From Deltaproteobacteria bacterium (GTDB taxonomy: Bacteria > Myxococcota_A > Polyangia > Polyangiales > Ga0077539), in contig JACRDB010000115.1 in assembly GCA_016218725.1 (NCBI GenBank), positions 1 through 32,991 of the forward strand: 32,991 nucleotides of DNA, written 5' to 3'. The notes under the pieces were generated by a model. The model ran no database searches, was not told where the DNA came from, and was given only the letters and a program-made list of their open reading frames with translations. Of the stretch, positions 1-9,117 are shown piece by piece. Every line of letters begins with the position of its first letter. Positions within the stretch are counted from its first letter, which is position 1. A program made the position numbers and the translations under genes.

Positions 1-28
1 AATCACAGAGGATTTTCCCCTCTGCCTC

Positions 29-50
29 CCCTCTCTCGACAGGGAGAGGG
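29..50. repeat. REP-like inverted repeat at left edge
   Basis: A 9-bp stem (29-37 with 42-50, one G-T wobble) closes a GACA tetraloop, and it is followed by a G-rich GCCGGGGGGTGAGG tail. Hairpins of CCCTCTCC/GGAGAGGG type with a GGGTGAGG tail recur between genes in many proteobacterial genomes, so I call it a REP-like intergenic element. There is no T-run after the stem, so it is not a classical terminator. Only one copy lies in this window, so repetition elsewhere in the genome is inference. Confidence 0.5.
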
Positions 51-107
51 CCGGGGGGTGAGGTCGCCGTGCGCGGGCTTATTTTGGTGACAAGGAGATA
101 CGAGAAA

Positions 108-386
108 ATGAAGGAACATAGAGACGCCTCGGGCAGGTTGTCGATCGACCTTGACCCAAACTCGCACAACTTCAAGAAATTCGCATCTCGTCTGGAATCA
201 GAGGTGAATGCGAAGGAGATCAACCGACTCGATGGCCTGGACGAGCGCTACTGGGATTACGACGTAGAAGGCACTACCATCGTCCTTCATTCAAACGTCT
301 CCGTCGGCGTGTCAATTCATGTCGAAGATGGATCAAGGGATGAACTACTCAGAAGCGTCGCGGAGAGGATCGGAAAGGAACAGTAG
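108..386 (+). CDS. small low-GC hypothetical protein (92 aa)
   Basis: I do not recognise the family with certainty. The start is ATG at 108 because an AAGGAG Shine-Dalgarno sequence (92-97) sits 10 bases upstream; an in-frame GTG at 69 has no such signal. The product is a 92-residue soluble protein with no signal peptide or membrane segment, a Trp/Tyr-rich centre (RYWDYDVEG) and alternating hydrophobic residues typical of a small alpha/beta fold. Its size and shape recall small immunity-type proteins paired with polymorphic or contact-dependent toxins, but no toxin gene is visible; this is a weak guess. Base composition is clearly less GC-rich and codon use more mixed than in every other gene here, consistent with recent acquisition. 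The REP-like hairpin just upstream separates it from whatever lies left of the window. Confidence 0.6.
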   Translation: MKEHRDASGRLSIDLDPNSHNFKKFASRLESEVNAKEINRLDGLDERYWDYDVEGTTIVLHSNVSVGVSIHVEDGSRDELLRSVAERIGKEQ

Positions 387-644
387 ATCACCGAACCAGT
401 CCTTCCAAGGACCGGACCTCCATCGTGTGCTCCACCATCCGACATCAACACACACCCACCCTGCGCGGGCTGCAGATTGGTGGCCCCGGCGCCGACTTTG
501 TCGGACGCTCTGGTCACCACCACGCCGCCGATGGTCCTCCCCCAACGGCGGCGGGGGCGATCGGTGCGCGACCCGCGCCACGACCTGAACCGGTGAGCAG
601 GCACCGTGGTCCGCCCGAAGGCAGACGTGCGTGGCGCGTGTGGT

Positions 645-2357
645 ATGTTGCCGCAGAAGATGGTCCCCTCGGTGGAAGCTCCGAGCCGACAGGGTGAGGT
701 CCTGGCCGGGCGCTACCTCCTCAGGGAGAAGCTCGGGGCCGGGGGGATGGGCGAGGTGTACCAGGGCCGGGACCAGCACTCGGGCCGCGATGTGGCCGTG
801 AAGGTGCTGCACCGGGACCTGCTCCGGCAGCCCGAGGTGGTAGAGCGCTTCCTGCGCGAGGCCCGGGCGGCCAACACGGTGCGCCACCCCAACGTGGTCG
901 AGGTCTATGACGTCGGCACGGACGACCGCGGGGCGCCCTTCATGGTGCAGGAGCTGCTCCGGGGGATGGACCTGTGCAACTACCTCGGCCGCCGCGGGCC
1001 CCTGCCCGTGGACGAGGCGCTCACCCTCATGCTCCCGGTGATCGACGCGGTGGGCTACGCCCACACCCGCGGGGTGGTGCACCGGGACCTGAAGCCCGAG
1101 AATGTGTTCCTGGCGCAGCGCGACGGGCTGGTGGTGCCCAAGGTGCTGGACTTCGGGCTCTCGCGCATCGTGGGCGCGGACGCGGCCCGGAGGCTCACGG
1201 CCACGGGCATCATGATGGGGACCCCGGTGTTCATGTCCCCGGAGCAGGTGCAGGGCAAGCGCGACGTGGACGCCCGCTCGGACGTCTGGACCCTCGGGGT
1301 GATGCTCTACGAGTGCCTCACGGGGAGGCTCCCCTTCGACGGCGAGACCGACGGGGCGCTCTACGTGCAGATCTGCACCGGGGAGCCGATGCCGCTGCAG
1401 CGCCTCGCGCGGGGCGTCCCTCCGCCGGTGGCGGCGGTGGTGGCGCGGTGCCTGTGCAAGGCGCCCGACGCGCGCTTCCCCCACGCCGGGGCCATGGCCG
1501 AGGCGCTGCGCCAGACGGCCGCGGGCTACCAGCTCCGCACGGACACGCTTCTCACGCTGGAGCTCCAGCCCCGGGGCACAGCGCAGCTCGCGCCCCCGAC
1601 GGCGATCACGGTGATGAACCAGCCCGCGCGCTACGAGCCCACGCAGGCCCTGCAGACCTTCCCGGTGTCGCCGTCGATCCCCGAGGTGAGCCCGATGGAG
1701 CTGCAGCTCAGCGCGTCGCTGGGCCAGCAGCCGTCGCCGTTGTTCGTGCCCGCCACGATGGCGATGGCCCCGGTGAGCACCGCGCCGCCGCCCGCGCCGA
1801 GGCCAGGCGTCGGGGCCTTCGCGTGGGTGATCTTCGGCGTGGGGCTCTTCGGCTTCCTGCTGGTCCTGGGCGTGGGCGTGCTGCTCTTGAGCGGCGAGGA
1901 CGACCCCCCGGCGCGCAGGCCTCCCGCGACGCCCGCGGTGAACCCCGTGGGGCAGCCCGTGCATGCGATCCCGCTGCAGCCCACGGCCTCGCAGGGACAG
2001 CCCCCGCCGCCGTTGCCCGCGCCGTGGGTGTCCGACGCGGGGGCCCAGCGCCGACCGGCGGGGCGCCAGGGCGCTCCCAGCAACACGGCCCGTCCGGCCA
2101 ACCCCAACCGAGGCTCCGGGCTGGAGCCCGCCCAGGAAGATCCGAACGCCCCGACCCCCAGGACCCAGGCAGCGAACAGCAACGGCCCCGCCAACGCACC
2201 GAACACCAACAGCCCGACGGAGCCCGGGACGGTGACCTCCGGCACGCTGGCCAACCCCGCCAGGGCGCAGACCCAGGGAGGGCACAACTCCGTGGTCCCT
2301 TCGGGCGTGACCCAGGGGCCCAACGTGCTGCCGCAGCTGCCGGGCCTCAGGCCGTGA
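645..2357 (+). CDS. membrane-anchored Hanks-type Ser/Thr protein kinase
   Basis: A eukaryotic-like kinase that phosphorylates Ser/Thr on target proteins. Counting from ATG 645 (570 aa), the kinase domain spans about residues 24-290: glycine loop GAGGMGEVY (31-39), ATP-anchoring Lys53 in VAVKVL, catalytic loop HRDLKPEN near 145-152, DFGLSR, and activation/P+1 segment GTPVFMSPEQ. All catalytic residues are present, so it should be active. A low-complexity Pro/Ala linker follows, then one membrane helix at about 390-414, then a periplasmic Pro/Asn/Gln/Thr-rich tail of about 155 residues without PASTA or other known sensor repeats. Start choice is uncertain: an in-frame GTG at 606 would add 13 residues and an ATG at 660 would remove five; none has a convincing ribosome site. 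The stop overlaps the start of the allA-like gene (GTGA). Confidence 0.9.
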   Translation: MLPQKMVPSVEAPSRQGEVLAGRYLLREKLGAGGMGEVYQGRDQHSGRDVAVKVLHRDLLRQPEVVERFLREARAANTVRHPNVVEVYDVGTDDRGAPFMVQELLRGMDLCNYLGRRGPLPVDEALTLMLPVIDAVGYAHTRGVVHRDLKPENVFLAQRDGLVVPKVLDFGLSRIVGADAARRLTATGIMMGTPVFMSPEQVQGKRDVDARSDVWTLGVMLYECLTGRLPFDGETDGALYVQICTGEPMPLQRLARGVPPPVAAVVARCLCKAPDARFPHAGAMAEALRQTAAGYQLRTDTLLTLELQPRGTAQLAPPTAITVMNQPARYEPTQALQTFPVSPSIPEVSPMELQLSASLGQQPSPLFVPATMAMAPVSTAPPPAPRPGVGAFAWVIFGVGLFGFLLVLGVGVLLLSGEDDPPARRPPATPAVNPVGQPVHAIPLQPTASQGQPPPPLPAPWVSDAGAQRRPAGRQGAPSNTARPANPNRGSGLEPAQEDPNAPTPRTQAANSNGPANAPNTNSPTEPGTVTSGTLANPARAQTQGGHNSVVPSGVTQGPNVLPQLPGLRP

Positions 2358-2866
2358 CCACCCTCCGGGCGGTGCCGCTCACGCCCGAGCGCTACGCGCG
2401 CTACGGCAGCGTGGTGATGGCGGGGCGTCAGGACCTCCACCCGAAATCCGCCAACCAGGGCTCCGCGGAGCGCTTCGACCACCAGTGCGCGCTGGAGGAC
2501 CTGCGCCCCGGGCGGAGCCGCGCGAACCTCACGGTGTTCCGCTGCAAGCCCCGGGAGGTGTGGCCCTTCCCGCTGCGATTGTTGGAGCGCCACGCGCTCT
2601 CCACGCAGGTGTTCCTGCCGATGAACGCCCGGCGCTACCTCGCGGTGGTGTGCCTCGGCGGCGAGCGCCCGGACCCGGAGACCCTGGGGGTGTTCCTCGC
2701 GAGCGGCACCCAGGGCGTGAGCTACCACCCGGGCGTCTGGCACCACCCGATGATCGCCCTGGACAGCGTGACGGACTTCGCCTGCCTCGTGTGGGAAGAC
2801 GGCACCGACGGCGACTGTGAGGTGGTGTACGACCCCCTCGGCGCCGACGCCTGGATCGAGGTGTAG
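2354..2866 (+). CDS. allA: ureidoglycolate lyase (AllA family)
   Basis: AllA cleaves ureidoglycolate to glyoxylate and urea, the last step of one allantoin/purine degradation route, in the cytoplasm. The 170-aa product has the normal family length and family-typical blocks: LERHALSTQVFLPM, VVCLGGERPDPETLGVF, and the metal-site cupin segment with GVSYHPGVWHHPM, then VTDF and a C-terminal ED-rich segment. The GTG start at 2354 overlaps the kinase TGA (2355-2357), so its translation is probably coupled to the kinase. No other allantoin or purine-catabolism gene (allantoinase, allantoate amidohydrolase, uricase) is in the window. The family call is strong; whether it works in purine breakdown here is less sure because the context is a signalling gene. 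Confidence 0.9.
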   Translation: MTTLRAVPLTPERYARYGSVVMAGRQDLHPKSANQGSAERFDHQCALEDLRPGRSRANLTVFRCKPREVWPFPLRLLERHALSTQVFLPMNARRYLAVVCLGGERPDPETLGVFLASGTQGVSYHPGVWHHPMIALDSVTDFACLVWEDGTDGDCEVVYDPLGADAWIEV

Positions 2867-2935
2867 GGCGCCGTGGTTCTTTCGCAACTGCGCTGAATCG
2901 CTGAACCGCGAGGCCCAGGCGGCATCTACGGGTAC

Positions 2936-2970
2936 AGGTCGGCGCTCTCGGGAGGTCCGTGAGCCGACCT
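2936..2970. other. inverted repeat in intergenic leader
   Basis: AGGTCGGC (2936-2943) and GCCGACCT (2963-2970) form a perfect 8-bp stem around a 19-base GC-rich loop, between the allA-like stop and the next lipoprotein gene. There is no T-run, so it could be an RNA structure in a leader or a factor-independent stop without U-tract. Only the symmetry is seen; function is unknown. Confidence 0.35.
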
Positions 2971-2989
2971 CGAACCCACCGCCCTGGCT

Positions 2990-3008
2990 CCCGCGGCAGC
3001 GCCGCGGG
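2990..3008. terminator. strong GC hairpin between allA-like gene and lipoprotein gene
   Basis: CCCGCGGC (2990-2997) pairs perfectly with GCCGCGGG (3001-3008) across a 3-base AGC loop. It ends 32 bases before the lipoprotein ATG. It lacks a T-run, so it is at best a non-canonical terminator for the upstream pair, or a leader structure of the downstream gene. Confidence 0.3.
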
Positions 3009-3040
3009 CCGTCGGGTGCACCGCCCCCTTGGAGGCGCAC

Positions 3041-3820
3041 ATGAAGCAACCGCTCTTCTCGTTGTTCGGGCTCTTCTCCCTCCTCACCGCCCAGGGCTGC
3101 GCCCCGGAGGACCCGGGCTCCGGCGCCTCCGGCGCCCTGGTCCCCCGCGGCGGCGAGGCCGCCACCGCCGACGGCGAGCGCCCCGAGGCCCTCGCCGACC
3201 GCGGCGCGGTGTCCGAGGTCACCGGCCGCTTCGACCCGCCCTCGGACACCCTCGACGAGGCCCCCGCGCCCACCGCCGGCGCCCTCCCCGCGCGCCCGCT
3301 GGACCTCTTCGGCCTCCCGGGCACCGGCTGCACCGGCGATGACGCAGACGCCGCCATCATCGTGGACACCGTCTGGCAGTCCGTCCAGGGCGTGGGCGCC
3401 GCGCGGCCCACCTGCGGAGGGTACTCCGTGCAGCTCAACCGCACCCGCCGCCGGAACGTAGACCTCGTGGTGAACTTCGAGCCCGGCGCCCCCGTGGCCA
3501 GCACCAAGACCTCCTGTGAGGCCAGCTTCCTCGGCCACGAGGTCCTCGGGTACCGCCCCGCCCACTCGGTCACCCACGAGGACGGCTCCACGGAACCCGT
3601 CGAGGCCCGCTGGGAGCGCCTCACCTCGGACCGCGAGAACGGCGTCTGGACCGACGGAGCCTGCCACTTCCCGCGCTACGAGCTCGCCGGGCCCGAGAAA
3701 CGCTTCGGCCACCAGGTGCTCGCCAACAGCCCCTTCTCCGCCGTCCGAGTCGTCCTCCGCGCCCTCGACGCCGCCTCGGGCCTCGGCCTCCCCATGAGCG
3801 TCCACGCTCGCAAGAGCTAG
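3041..3820 (+). CDS. predicted lipoprotein of unknown function (259 aa)
   Basis: I do not recognise a family. ATG 3041 is preceded by GGAGG (3031-3035) with a 5-base gap; an in-frame TTG at 3029 is ignored. The N-terminus is a hydrophobic signal (residues 4-17) ending in TAQGC, with Cys20 as the likely lipidated residue, so the protein should be anchored in the inner or outer membrane. A flexible Gly/Ala/Pro/Glu-rich linker (about 21-90) leads to a C-terminal domain of about 165 residues containing four Cys (in GCTG, PTCGG, TSCEA and GACHF), which may form two disulfides. The start has a good ribosome site and an independent leader, so it is probably a separate transcription unit from the kinase/allA pair. 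Confidence 0.75.
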   Translation: MKQPLFSLFGLFSLLTAQGCAPEDPGSGASGALVPRGGEAATADGERPEALADRGAVSEVTGRFDPPSDTLDEAPAPTAGALPARPLDLFGLPGTGCTGDDADAAIIVDTVWQSVQGVGAARPTCGGYSVQLNRTRRRNVDLVVNFEPGAPVASTKTSCEASFLGHEVLGYRPAHSVTHEDGSTEPVEARWERLTSDRENGVWTDGACHFPRYELAGPEKRFGHQVLANSPFSAVRVVLRALDAASGLGLPMSVHARKS

Positions 3821-3826
3821 CACATA

Positions 3827-3855
3827 CACCTACCTACACATACTCTCACCTACCT
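3827..3855. repeat. 9-bp direct repeat upstream of MoxR operon
   Basis: CACCTACCT occurs at 3827-3835 and again at 3847-3855, a 20-base period (about two helical turns), inside a pyrimidine-rich stretch. It lies 129-157 bases upstream of the MoxR start. Two copies on one helix face could be a regulator site; this is inference from spacing alone. Confidence 0.3.
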
Positions 3856-3983
3856 CCCTCCCAGACCCGCCTCCAGGAACAATCGGGCGTGGCCCGTGGT
3901 TCCTCCCGGACGCACAGGGTGTTGCATCCCCCTGGGGACCTCTGCCACCCTCCCGCTCCCTCTTTCGGCCCACAGCAGCACCG

Positions 3984-4970
<987 letters not shown>

Positions 4971-4983
4971 CCGTACCCCGGCG

Positions 4984-5868
4984 ATGATTCCCAAGGAGCT
5001 CCTAAAGCGCCTCCGGCGGATCGAGATCCACACGGCGCGCCTGGCCAACGACCAGCTCGTCGGGGCCTACGCGTCCGTGTTCAAGGGCCGGGGCCTGGCC
5101 TTCGACGAGGTGCGGCTGTACCAACCCGGCGACGACGTGCGCTTCATCGACTGGAACGTCACCGCCCGCAGCGGTGAGCCGCACGTCAAGGTCTTCCGCG
5201 AGGAGCGCGAGATGACCGTCATGCTCGTGGTGGACATGAGCGGCTCGCAGGCCTTCGGCACCCGAGGGCTCTTCAAGCGCGAGCTCGTCGCCGAGGTGAG
5301 CGCCGTCCTGGCCTTCAGCGCCGTCAAGAACAACGACCGCGTGGGCCTGGTGCTCTTCACCGACGACGTGGAGAAGGTCATCGCCCCCAAGAAGGGCCCG
5401 CGTCACGTCATGCGCGTGGTGGCCGAGACCCTGCAGTTTCACCCCAGGGGCCGCGGCACCAACCTCACCCGCGCCCTGGAGGCCCTGTCGCACCTGTCGC
5501 GCCGCCGGGCCGTCACCTTCGTCGTGAGCGATTTCCTCTCCGACGGCTACGAGCACGCCCTGCGCGTCGCCGCCGCCCGCCACGACGTGGTCCCCGTCAG
5601 CGTGGGAGACCCCCGCGAGGACGACCTCGCGGACGTGGGCATCGCCTGGTGCGAAGACCTGGAGACCGGCGCCCTGATCCCCGTGGACACCTCCTCCCCG
5701 CGGGTGCGCGACGCCTTCCGCCGAAAGGTCACCCAGCAACGGGCCGGGCGCGACACGCTCTTCCGTCGCCTAGGGCTCGACCACATTTCCATCCAGACCC
5801 ACCGGCCGTACATCACCCCCCTGGCGGAGTTCTTCCGCCGGCGCGCCCGGAGGATGCACCTGGGATGA
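4984..5868 (+). CDS. DUF58 / degenerate VWA-like protein of the Bat operon
   Basis: A 294-aa DUF58 protein, the usual second gene after moxR. The family signature is clear: YQPGDDVRFIDWNVTARSG near residues 44-62, followed by a VWA-like core with VVDMSGSQ (about 83-90), a MIDAS-like start, and GRGTNLTRAL later. No transmembrane segment is evident, so it is likely cytoplasmic or peripheral and a client or partner of the MoxR ATPase. It follows moxR with a 13-base gap, and its TGA overlaps the next ATG (ATGA). Function of the family is not biochemically settled. Confidence 0.9.
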   Translation: MIPKELLKRLRRIEIHTARLANDQLVGAYASVFKGRGLAFDEVRLYQPGDDVRFIDWNVTARSGEPHVKVFREEREMTVMLVVDMSGSQAFGTRGLFKRELVAEVSAVLAFSAVKNNDRVGLVLFTDDVEKVIAPKKGPRHVMRVVAETLQFHPRGRGTNLTRALEALSHLSRRRAVTFVVSDFLSDGYEHALRVAAARHDVVPVSVGDPREDDLADVGIAWCEDLETGALIPVDTSSPRVRDAFRRKVTQQRAGRDTLFRRLGLDHISIQTHRPYITPLAEFFRRRARRMHLG

Positions 5869-6965
5869 GCCCCTACGCGCGCACGACCGCCCTGGCCCTG
5901 GCGCTCGGGGTCTTTGCTCCGGCGAGGGCCCTGGCCCAGCGCGACGGCGGCCCCGCGGGTGACGCAAACACCGCAGGGGACGCCTCTCGCGCGGCGCCCG
6001 CGGACCCCGGCGCGTGCACCCCGGACCTCCTGCCGCTGGACCGCATGCCGGCCGTCACGGCCACGGTGGAGCCCGCCCAGCCCCGGGTGGGGGACCGCGT
6101 GCTCGTGCGCTACCGCTTCCGGTACCGCGCCCAGGACCGGCTGGAGTTCGACCCCGACGTGGTGGCCTACCAACAGCCCGCCATCGAGATGGACTACGCC
6201 CGCGAGCAGCCCGAGCGCCTCCGCGGCGGGCGCCCCGACGGCGAGGGCTGGCTCGTGAGCGAGGTGGTGGTCGCCGTGCAGCCCTTCCGCTCGGCGGAGG
6301 TGGTGCTCCGGGCCCAGGCCTCGAGGCTCCTCACCGGCGACGAGATCGCCCGGGTGTGCACCCCGGAGGTGCGCTTCCGGGTCCGTGGGCCCTTTGGCAA
6401 TGACCCGCACCCCGCGCCCAGGGACATCACCGAGCCGGAGCTCGTGCGCTTCGGGGCCCTCACCTGGCGCTACATCGCCCTCGGGCTCGATGGGGCCTTC
6501 GTGGTGGTGTGCGGCACGCTCCTCGGGGTGGCCCTGGTGCGCGCCCGCCCGAAGAAGCCCGTCCCCCCGCCGCCGCCGAGGCACCCCTACGACGTCGCCC
6601 GCGAGGCCCTGGACGCCCTGGCGCGCTCCAACCTCCTCTCCCGGGGCCTCACCAAGGACTACTACGACGCCATCTCCGACGTCGTACGGCGCTACCTGGG
6701 CGGCATGTGCGGCTTCGACGCCATCGAGATGACCACCCGCGAGGTCATCACCGAGGTGCGCTCTCGCCCCTTGCCCGGCGTGGCCCTCGTCGAGGTCGAG
6801 CGGCTCCTCTCCGAGTGTGACCTGGTGAAATTCGCCCGCTACGCCCCCTCCCACGAGGAGAACGACGAGATCCTGAGGAGCGCCGAGTCCATCATCGACC
6901 GGGGACGCCCCGCCGTGGTGCCCCCCCGGGGCGAGCACGCCACGCGCCGCGAGGAGCCCCGGTGA
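5865..6965 (+). CDS. exported Ig-like/TM protein with DUF4381-like C-terminal domain
   Basis: A 366-aa membrane protein in the place where Bat operons often carry a DUF4381-type gene. ATG 5865 overlaps the DUF58 stop. Residues 1-25 form a signal peptide (ends ALAQ). A periplasmic beta-rich region (about 55-185) resembles the first Ig-like domain of BatD: VEPAQPRVGDRVLVRYRF. A membrane helix follows at about 205-226, then Lys/Pro-rich residues and a cytoplasmic helical domain (about 240-350) with TKDYYDAISDVVRRYLG, like DUF4381. It thus combines half of a BatD with a DUF4381 domain. A role in assembling the BatA/BatB complex is inferred from context. Confidence 0.8.
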   Translation: MSPYARTTALALALGVFAPARALAQRDGGPAGDANTAGDASRAAPADPGACTPDLLPLDRMPAVTATVEPAQPRVGDRVLVRYRFRYRAQDRLEFDPDVVAYQQPAIEMDYAREQPERLRGGRPDGEGWLVSEVVVAVQPFRSAEVVLRAQASRLLTGDEIARVCTPEVRFRVRGPFGNDPHPAPRDITEPELVRFGALTWRYIALGLDGAFVVVCGTLLGVALVRARPKKPVPPPPPRHPYDVAREALDALARSNLLSRGLTKDYYDAISDVVRRYLGGMCGFDAIEMTTREVITEVRSRPLPGVALVEVERLLSECDLVKFARYAPSHEENDEILRSAESIIDRGRPAVVPPRGEHATRREEPR

Positions 6966-8080
6966 GGCCCTTCGCGTACGAGCTCCGCGTGGCCGGCACC
7001 GCCGCGGTGCTGCTCTCGGTCCTCGGGGCCCTCGGGCTCTCGGCCGTCGCCTACAAGGGCTGGCAGGTGCAGCTCCACTCGCCCTGGGCCCTGGCGTCCC
7101 TGCCTCTGGGAATGGTCGTGTGGCTCGTCGCGAGGCAGGTGCTCCGCCCCGTCAAGGCCGCTCCCGCCGAGAGCGCCGCGCGCCTCAAGGTCTCCCAGGG
7201 CGCCCTCTACGCGGGGCTCCCACGGACCCTGGCGGCCAGGCTCGTGCACCTCCCGGCCTCGCTCCGGGTGGTCACCGTGGCCCTGGTGGCCCTCGCGCTG
7301 GCCAGGCCCCAGCGCGTGGACGCCCCGGACGAGCTGGAGCTCTCCGGCATTGACATCGTCGTGGCCCTGGACCTCTCCGGCTCCATGCGCGCCGCGGACC
7401 TGCAGCCCACCCGCCTGGACGCAGCCCGGGACGTCATCAAGGACTTCATCGACCGCCGCCGTACCGACCGCATCGGCCTCGTGGTCTTCGGCCGCGAAGC
7501 CTATACCGCCGTCCCTCCCACCCTTGACTACACGGTCCTACGTCAGATGGTGGAGGGGTTGCGCCTGGAGCTCATTGACGGCTCCGGGACGGCCATCGGG
7601 GACGGGCTGGGGACGGCGGTCAACCGCCTTCGACGGAGCGACGCGCGCAGCAAGGTGGTGGTGCTGCTGACGGACGGCTCCAACAACGCGGGCCACGTAG
7701 ACCCTCGGGAGGCCGCCCAGCTCGCGGCGGCGCTGCACTGCAAGGTGTATACGATTCTCGTAGGCACCTCCGACGAGGCGCCCATCCAGCAGGGGGTGGA
7801 CCTGGCGGGCAGGCCCGTGTACGGCACCGCGCGCTTCCCGGTGGACCCCCAGCTCCTGGAGGAGATCGCCCGCAGCACCGACGGGCAGTTCTTCCGCGCG
7901 GTCAACCGCGACGCGCTGGTGCAGACCTTCCACACCATTCTTGACGCGCTGGAGCGCAGCAAGATCGCCGACGCGGGCGTGCGCTACGGGGAGCTCTACC
8001 CGTCCCTGTGCCTCGTCGCGCTGGCCACGCTCCTCCTGGAGGTGCTGCTCTCCTCCACGCGCCTGCGGAGGTTCCCGTGA
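6962..8080 (+). CDS. batA: BatA-like VWA-domain membrane protein
   Basis: A 372-aa protein with hydrophobic segments near the N-terminus (about residues 10-32 and 43-60), another hydrophobic stretch before the VWA domain, and a C-terminal membrane helix (about 344-364). The VWA domain (about 130-310) has an intact MIDAS: DLSGS, a conserved Thr in SGTAIGDGL, and LLTDGSNNAG. VWA domains with MIDAS bind a divalent metal and protein ligands. The domain faces the periplasm in BatA/BatB models. The start is GTG 6962 in a GTGA overlap with the preceding stop, and the stop overlaps the batB-like start in the same way. BatA and BatB are paralogues; the label rests on order. Confidence 0.88.
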   Translation: MRPFAYELRVAGTAAVLLSVLGALGLSAVAYKGWQVQLHSPWALASLPLGMVVWLVARQVLRPVKAAPAESAARLKVSQGALYAGLPRTLAARLVHLPASLRVVTVALVALALARPQRVDAPDELELSGIDIVVALDLSGSMRAADLQPTRLDAARDVIKDFIDRRRTDRIGLVVFGREAYTAVPPTLDYTVLRQMVEGLRLELIDGSGTAIGDGLGTAVNRLRRSDARSKVVVLLTDGSNNAGHVDPREAAQLAAALHCKVYTILVGTSDEAPIQQGVDLAGRPVYGTARFPVDPQLLEEIARSTDGQFFRAVNRDALVQTFHTILDALERSKIADAGVRYGELYPSLCLVALATLLLEVLLSSTRLRRFP

Positions 8081-9117
8081 GGTTCGGCAACCCCGCGTAC
8101 CTTCTGGCGCTGCTGGTGGTGCCCGCGCTCGGGGCGCTGCTCCTGTGGGCCGCCTGGGCGCGCCGGCGCGCGATGGAGCGCTTCGGGGACCCGAAGCTCG
8201 TCGAGCGCCTGAGGGACGGCTCGCCTGCGGGCTGGAGGGCCGCGCGAGGGGCCATGGTGCTGGTGGCCTCGGGGCTCCTGGCGCTCGGCGCCGCGAGGCC
8301 CCAGCACGGCTCCCGGACGGAGATCGTCTCCCGGCGCGGCATTGACGTGGTGCTGTGCCTGGACCTCTCCAAGTCCATGCTGGCCAGGGATGTGGCTCCC
8401 TCGCGCATCGACCGCGCCAGGGCCGAGCTCGTTCGCCTCCTGGAGGAGGAGCCCGGGGACCGCATCGGGGTGGTGCTCTTCACGCGCCAGACCATGGAGT
8501 ACCCGCTCACCACGGACCACGAGGCCGCCCAGCGGTTCTTCCTCCAGGCCCAGCCCTGGGAGTTCCCCGCCCAGGGCACCAACATCGGCGCGGCCATCAC
8601 CGCGGCGCGCGAGCTCCTCCAGCGGGACCCGCTTTCGGCCCGCAGGAGCAAGGTGATTCTTGTCATCACCGACGGCGAGGACCTCGACGGGGACCCCGTG
8701 GCCGCCGCCCGCGAGGCCTCCGAGGCGGGCATCCAGGTGTACCTGGACGCCATCGGGAGCACGGTCCCGGAGCCCATCCCCGCGTTCTCTCCCGACGGGC
8801 GCATGGTGGGCTACGAGCGCGACTCGCGCGGCCAGCTCAAGCACACGCAGTTCACGCCGGAGATGGAGCAGCAGCTCCGGAGCGTGGCCTCCGCGGGCCG
8901 GGGGATGTACTTCCGCCCCCGGCAGGGCGAGGTCGGCATCGAGGCCATCCGCAGGCACTTCAGCGGCCTGCGACGCGCCGAGGTGGCCGAGAGCCAGCGC
9001 ACCGTCTACGCCGAGCTCCCGTGGCCCGTGCTCGGCCCCGCGCTGCTGCTCCTGCTCCTGGCCGCGCTCCTTGTGCCCGAGCGGGTGGTGCCCCGCCGGC
9101 GGGAGGAGGCGCCGTGA
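8077..9117 (+). CDS. batB: BatB-like VWA-domain membrane protein
   Basis: A 346-aa paralogue of the preceding gene, starting at GTG 8077 in a GTGA overlap. It has the typical Bat layout: membrane segments near residues 7-27 and 54-72, a VWA domain (about 85-290), and a C-terminal membrane helix (about 311-330). MIDAS residues are DLSKS, the Thr in GTNIGAAI, and ITDGEDLDGD, so metal binding is expected. The region after the VWA core (PAFSPDGRMVGYERDSRG) is a family-typical insertion. It probably pairs with the BatA-like protein and with the TPR protein encoded next. Confidence 0.88.
   Translation: MRFGNPAYLLALLVVPALGALLLWAAWARRRAMERFGDPKLVERLRDGSPAGWRAARGAMVLVASGLLALGAARPQHGSRTEIVSRRGIDVVLCLDLSKSMLARDVAPSRIDRARAELVRLLEEEPGDRIGVVLFTRQTMEYPLTTDHEAAQRFFLQAQPWEFPAQGTNIGAAITAARELLQRDPLSARRSKVILVITDGEDLDGDPVAAAREASEAGIQVYLDAIGSTVPEPIPAFSPDGRMVGYERDSRGQLKHTQFTPEMEQQLRSVASAGRGMYFRPRQGEVGIEAIRRHFSGLRRAEVAESQRTVYAELPWPVLGPALLLLLLAALLVPERVVPRRREEAP

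Noticed and set aside
606..644. GTG 606 as start of the first kinase
   Set aside because: No ribosome site, and the 13 extra residues show no feature; ATG 645 kept, though uncertain.
345..2285. Long antisense open frame (646 codons) opposite the first kinase
   Set aside because: It mirrors a gene with full kinase motifs, its translation is Arg/His/Gly-rich with no domain, and such frames are expected at this GC content. The same holds for 1631-3829, 5547-6938, 9881-12139, 12939-14486 and 17110-18732 on the minus strand and 23243-25033 on the plus strand.
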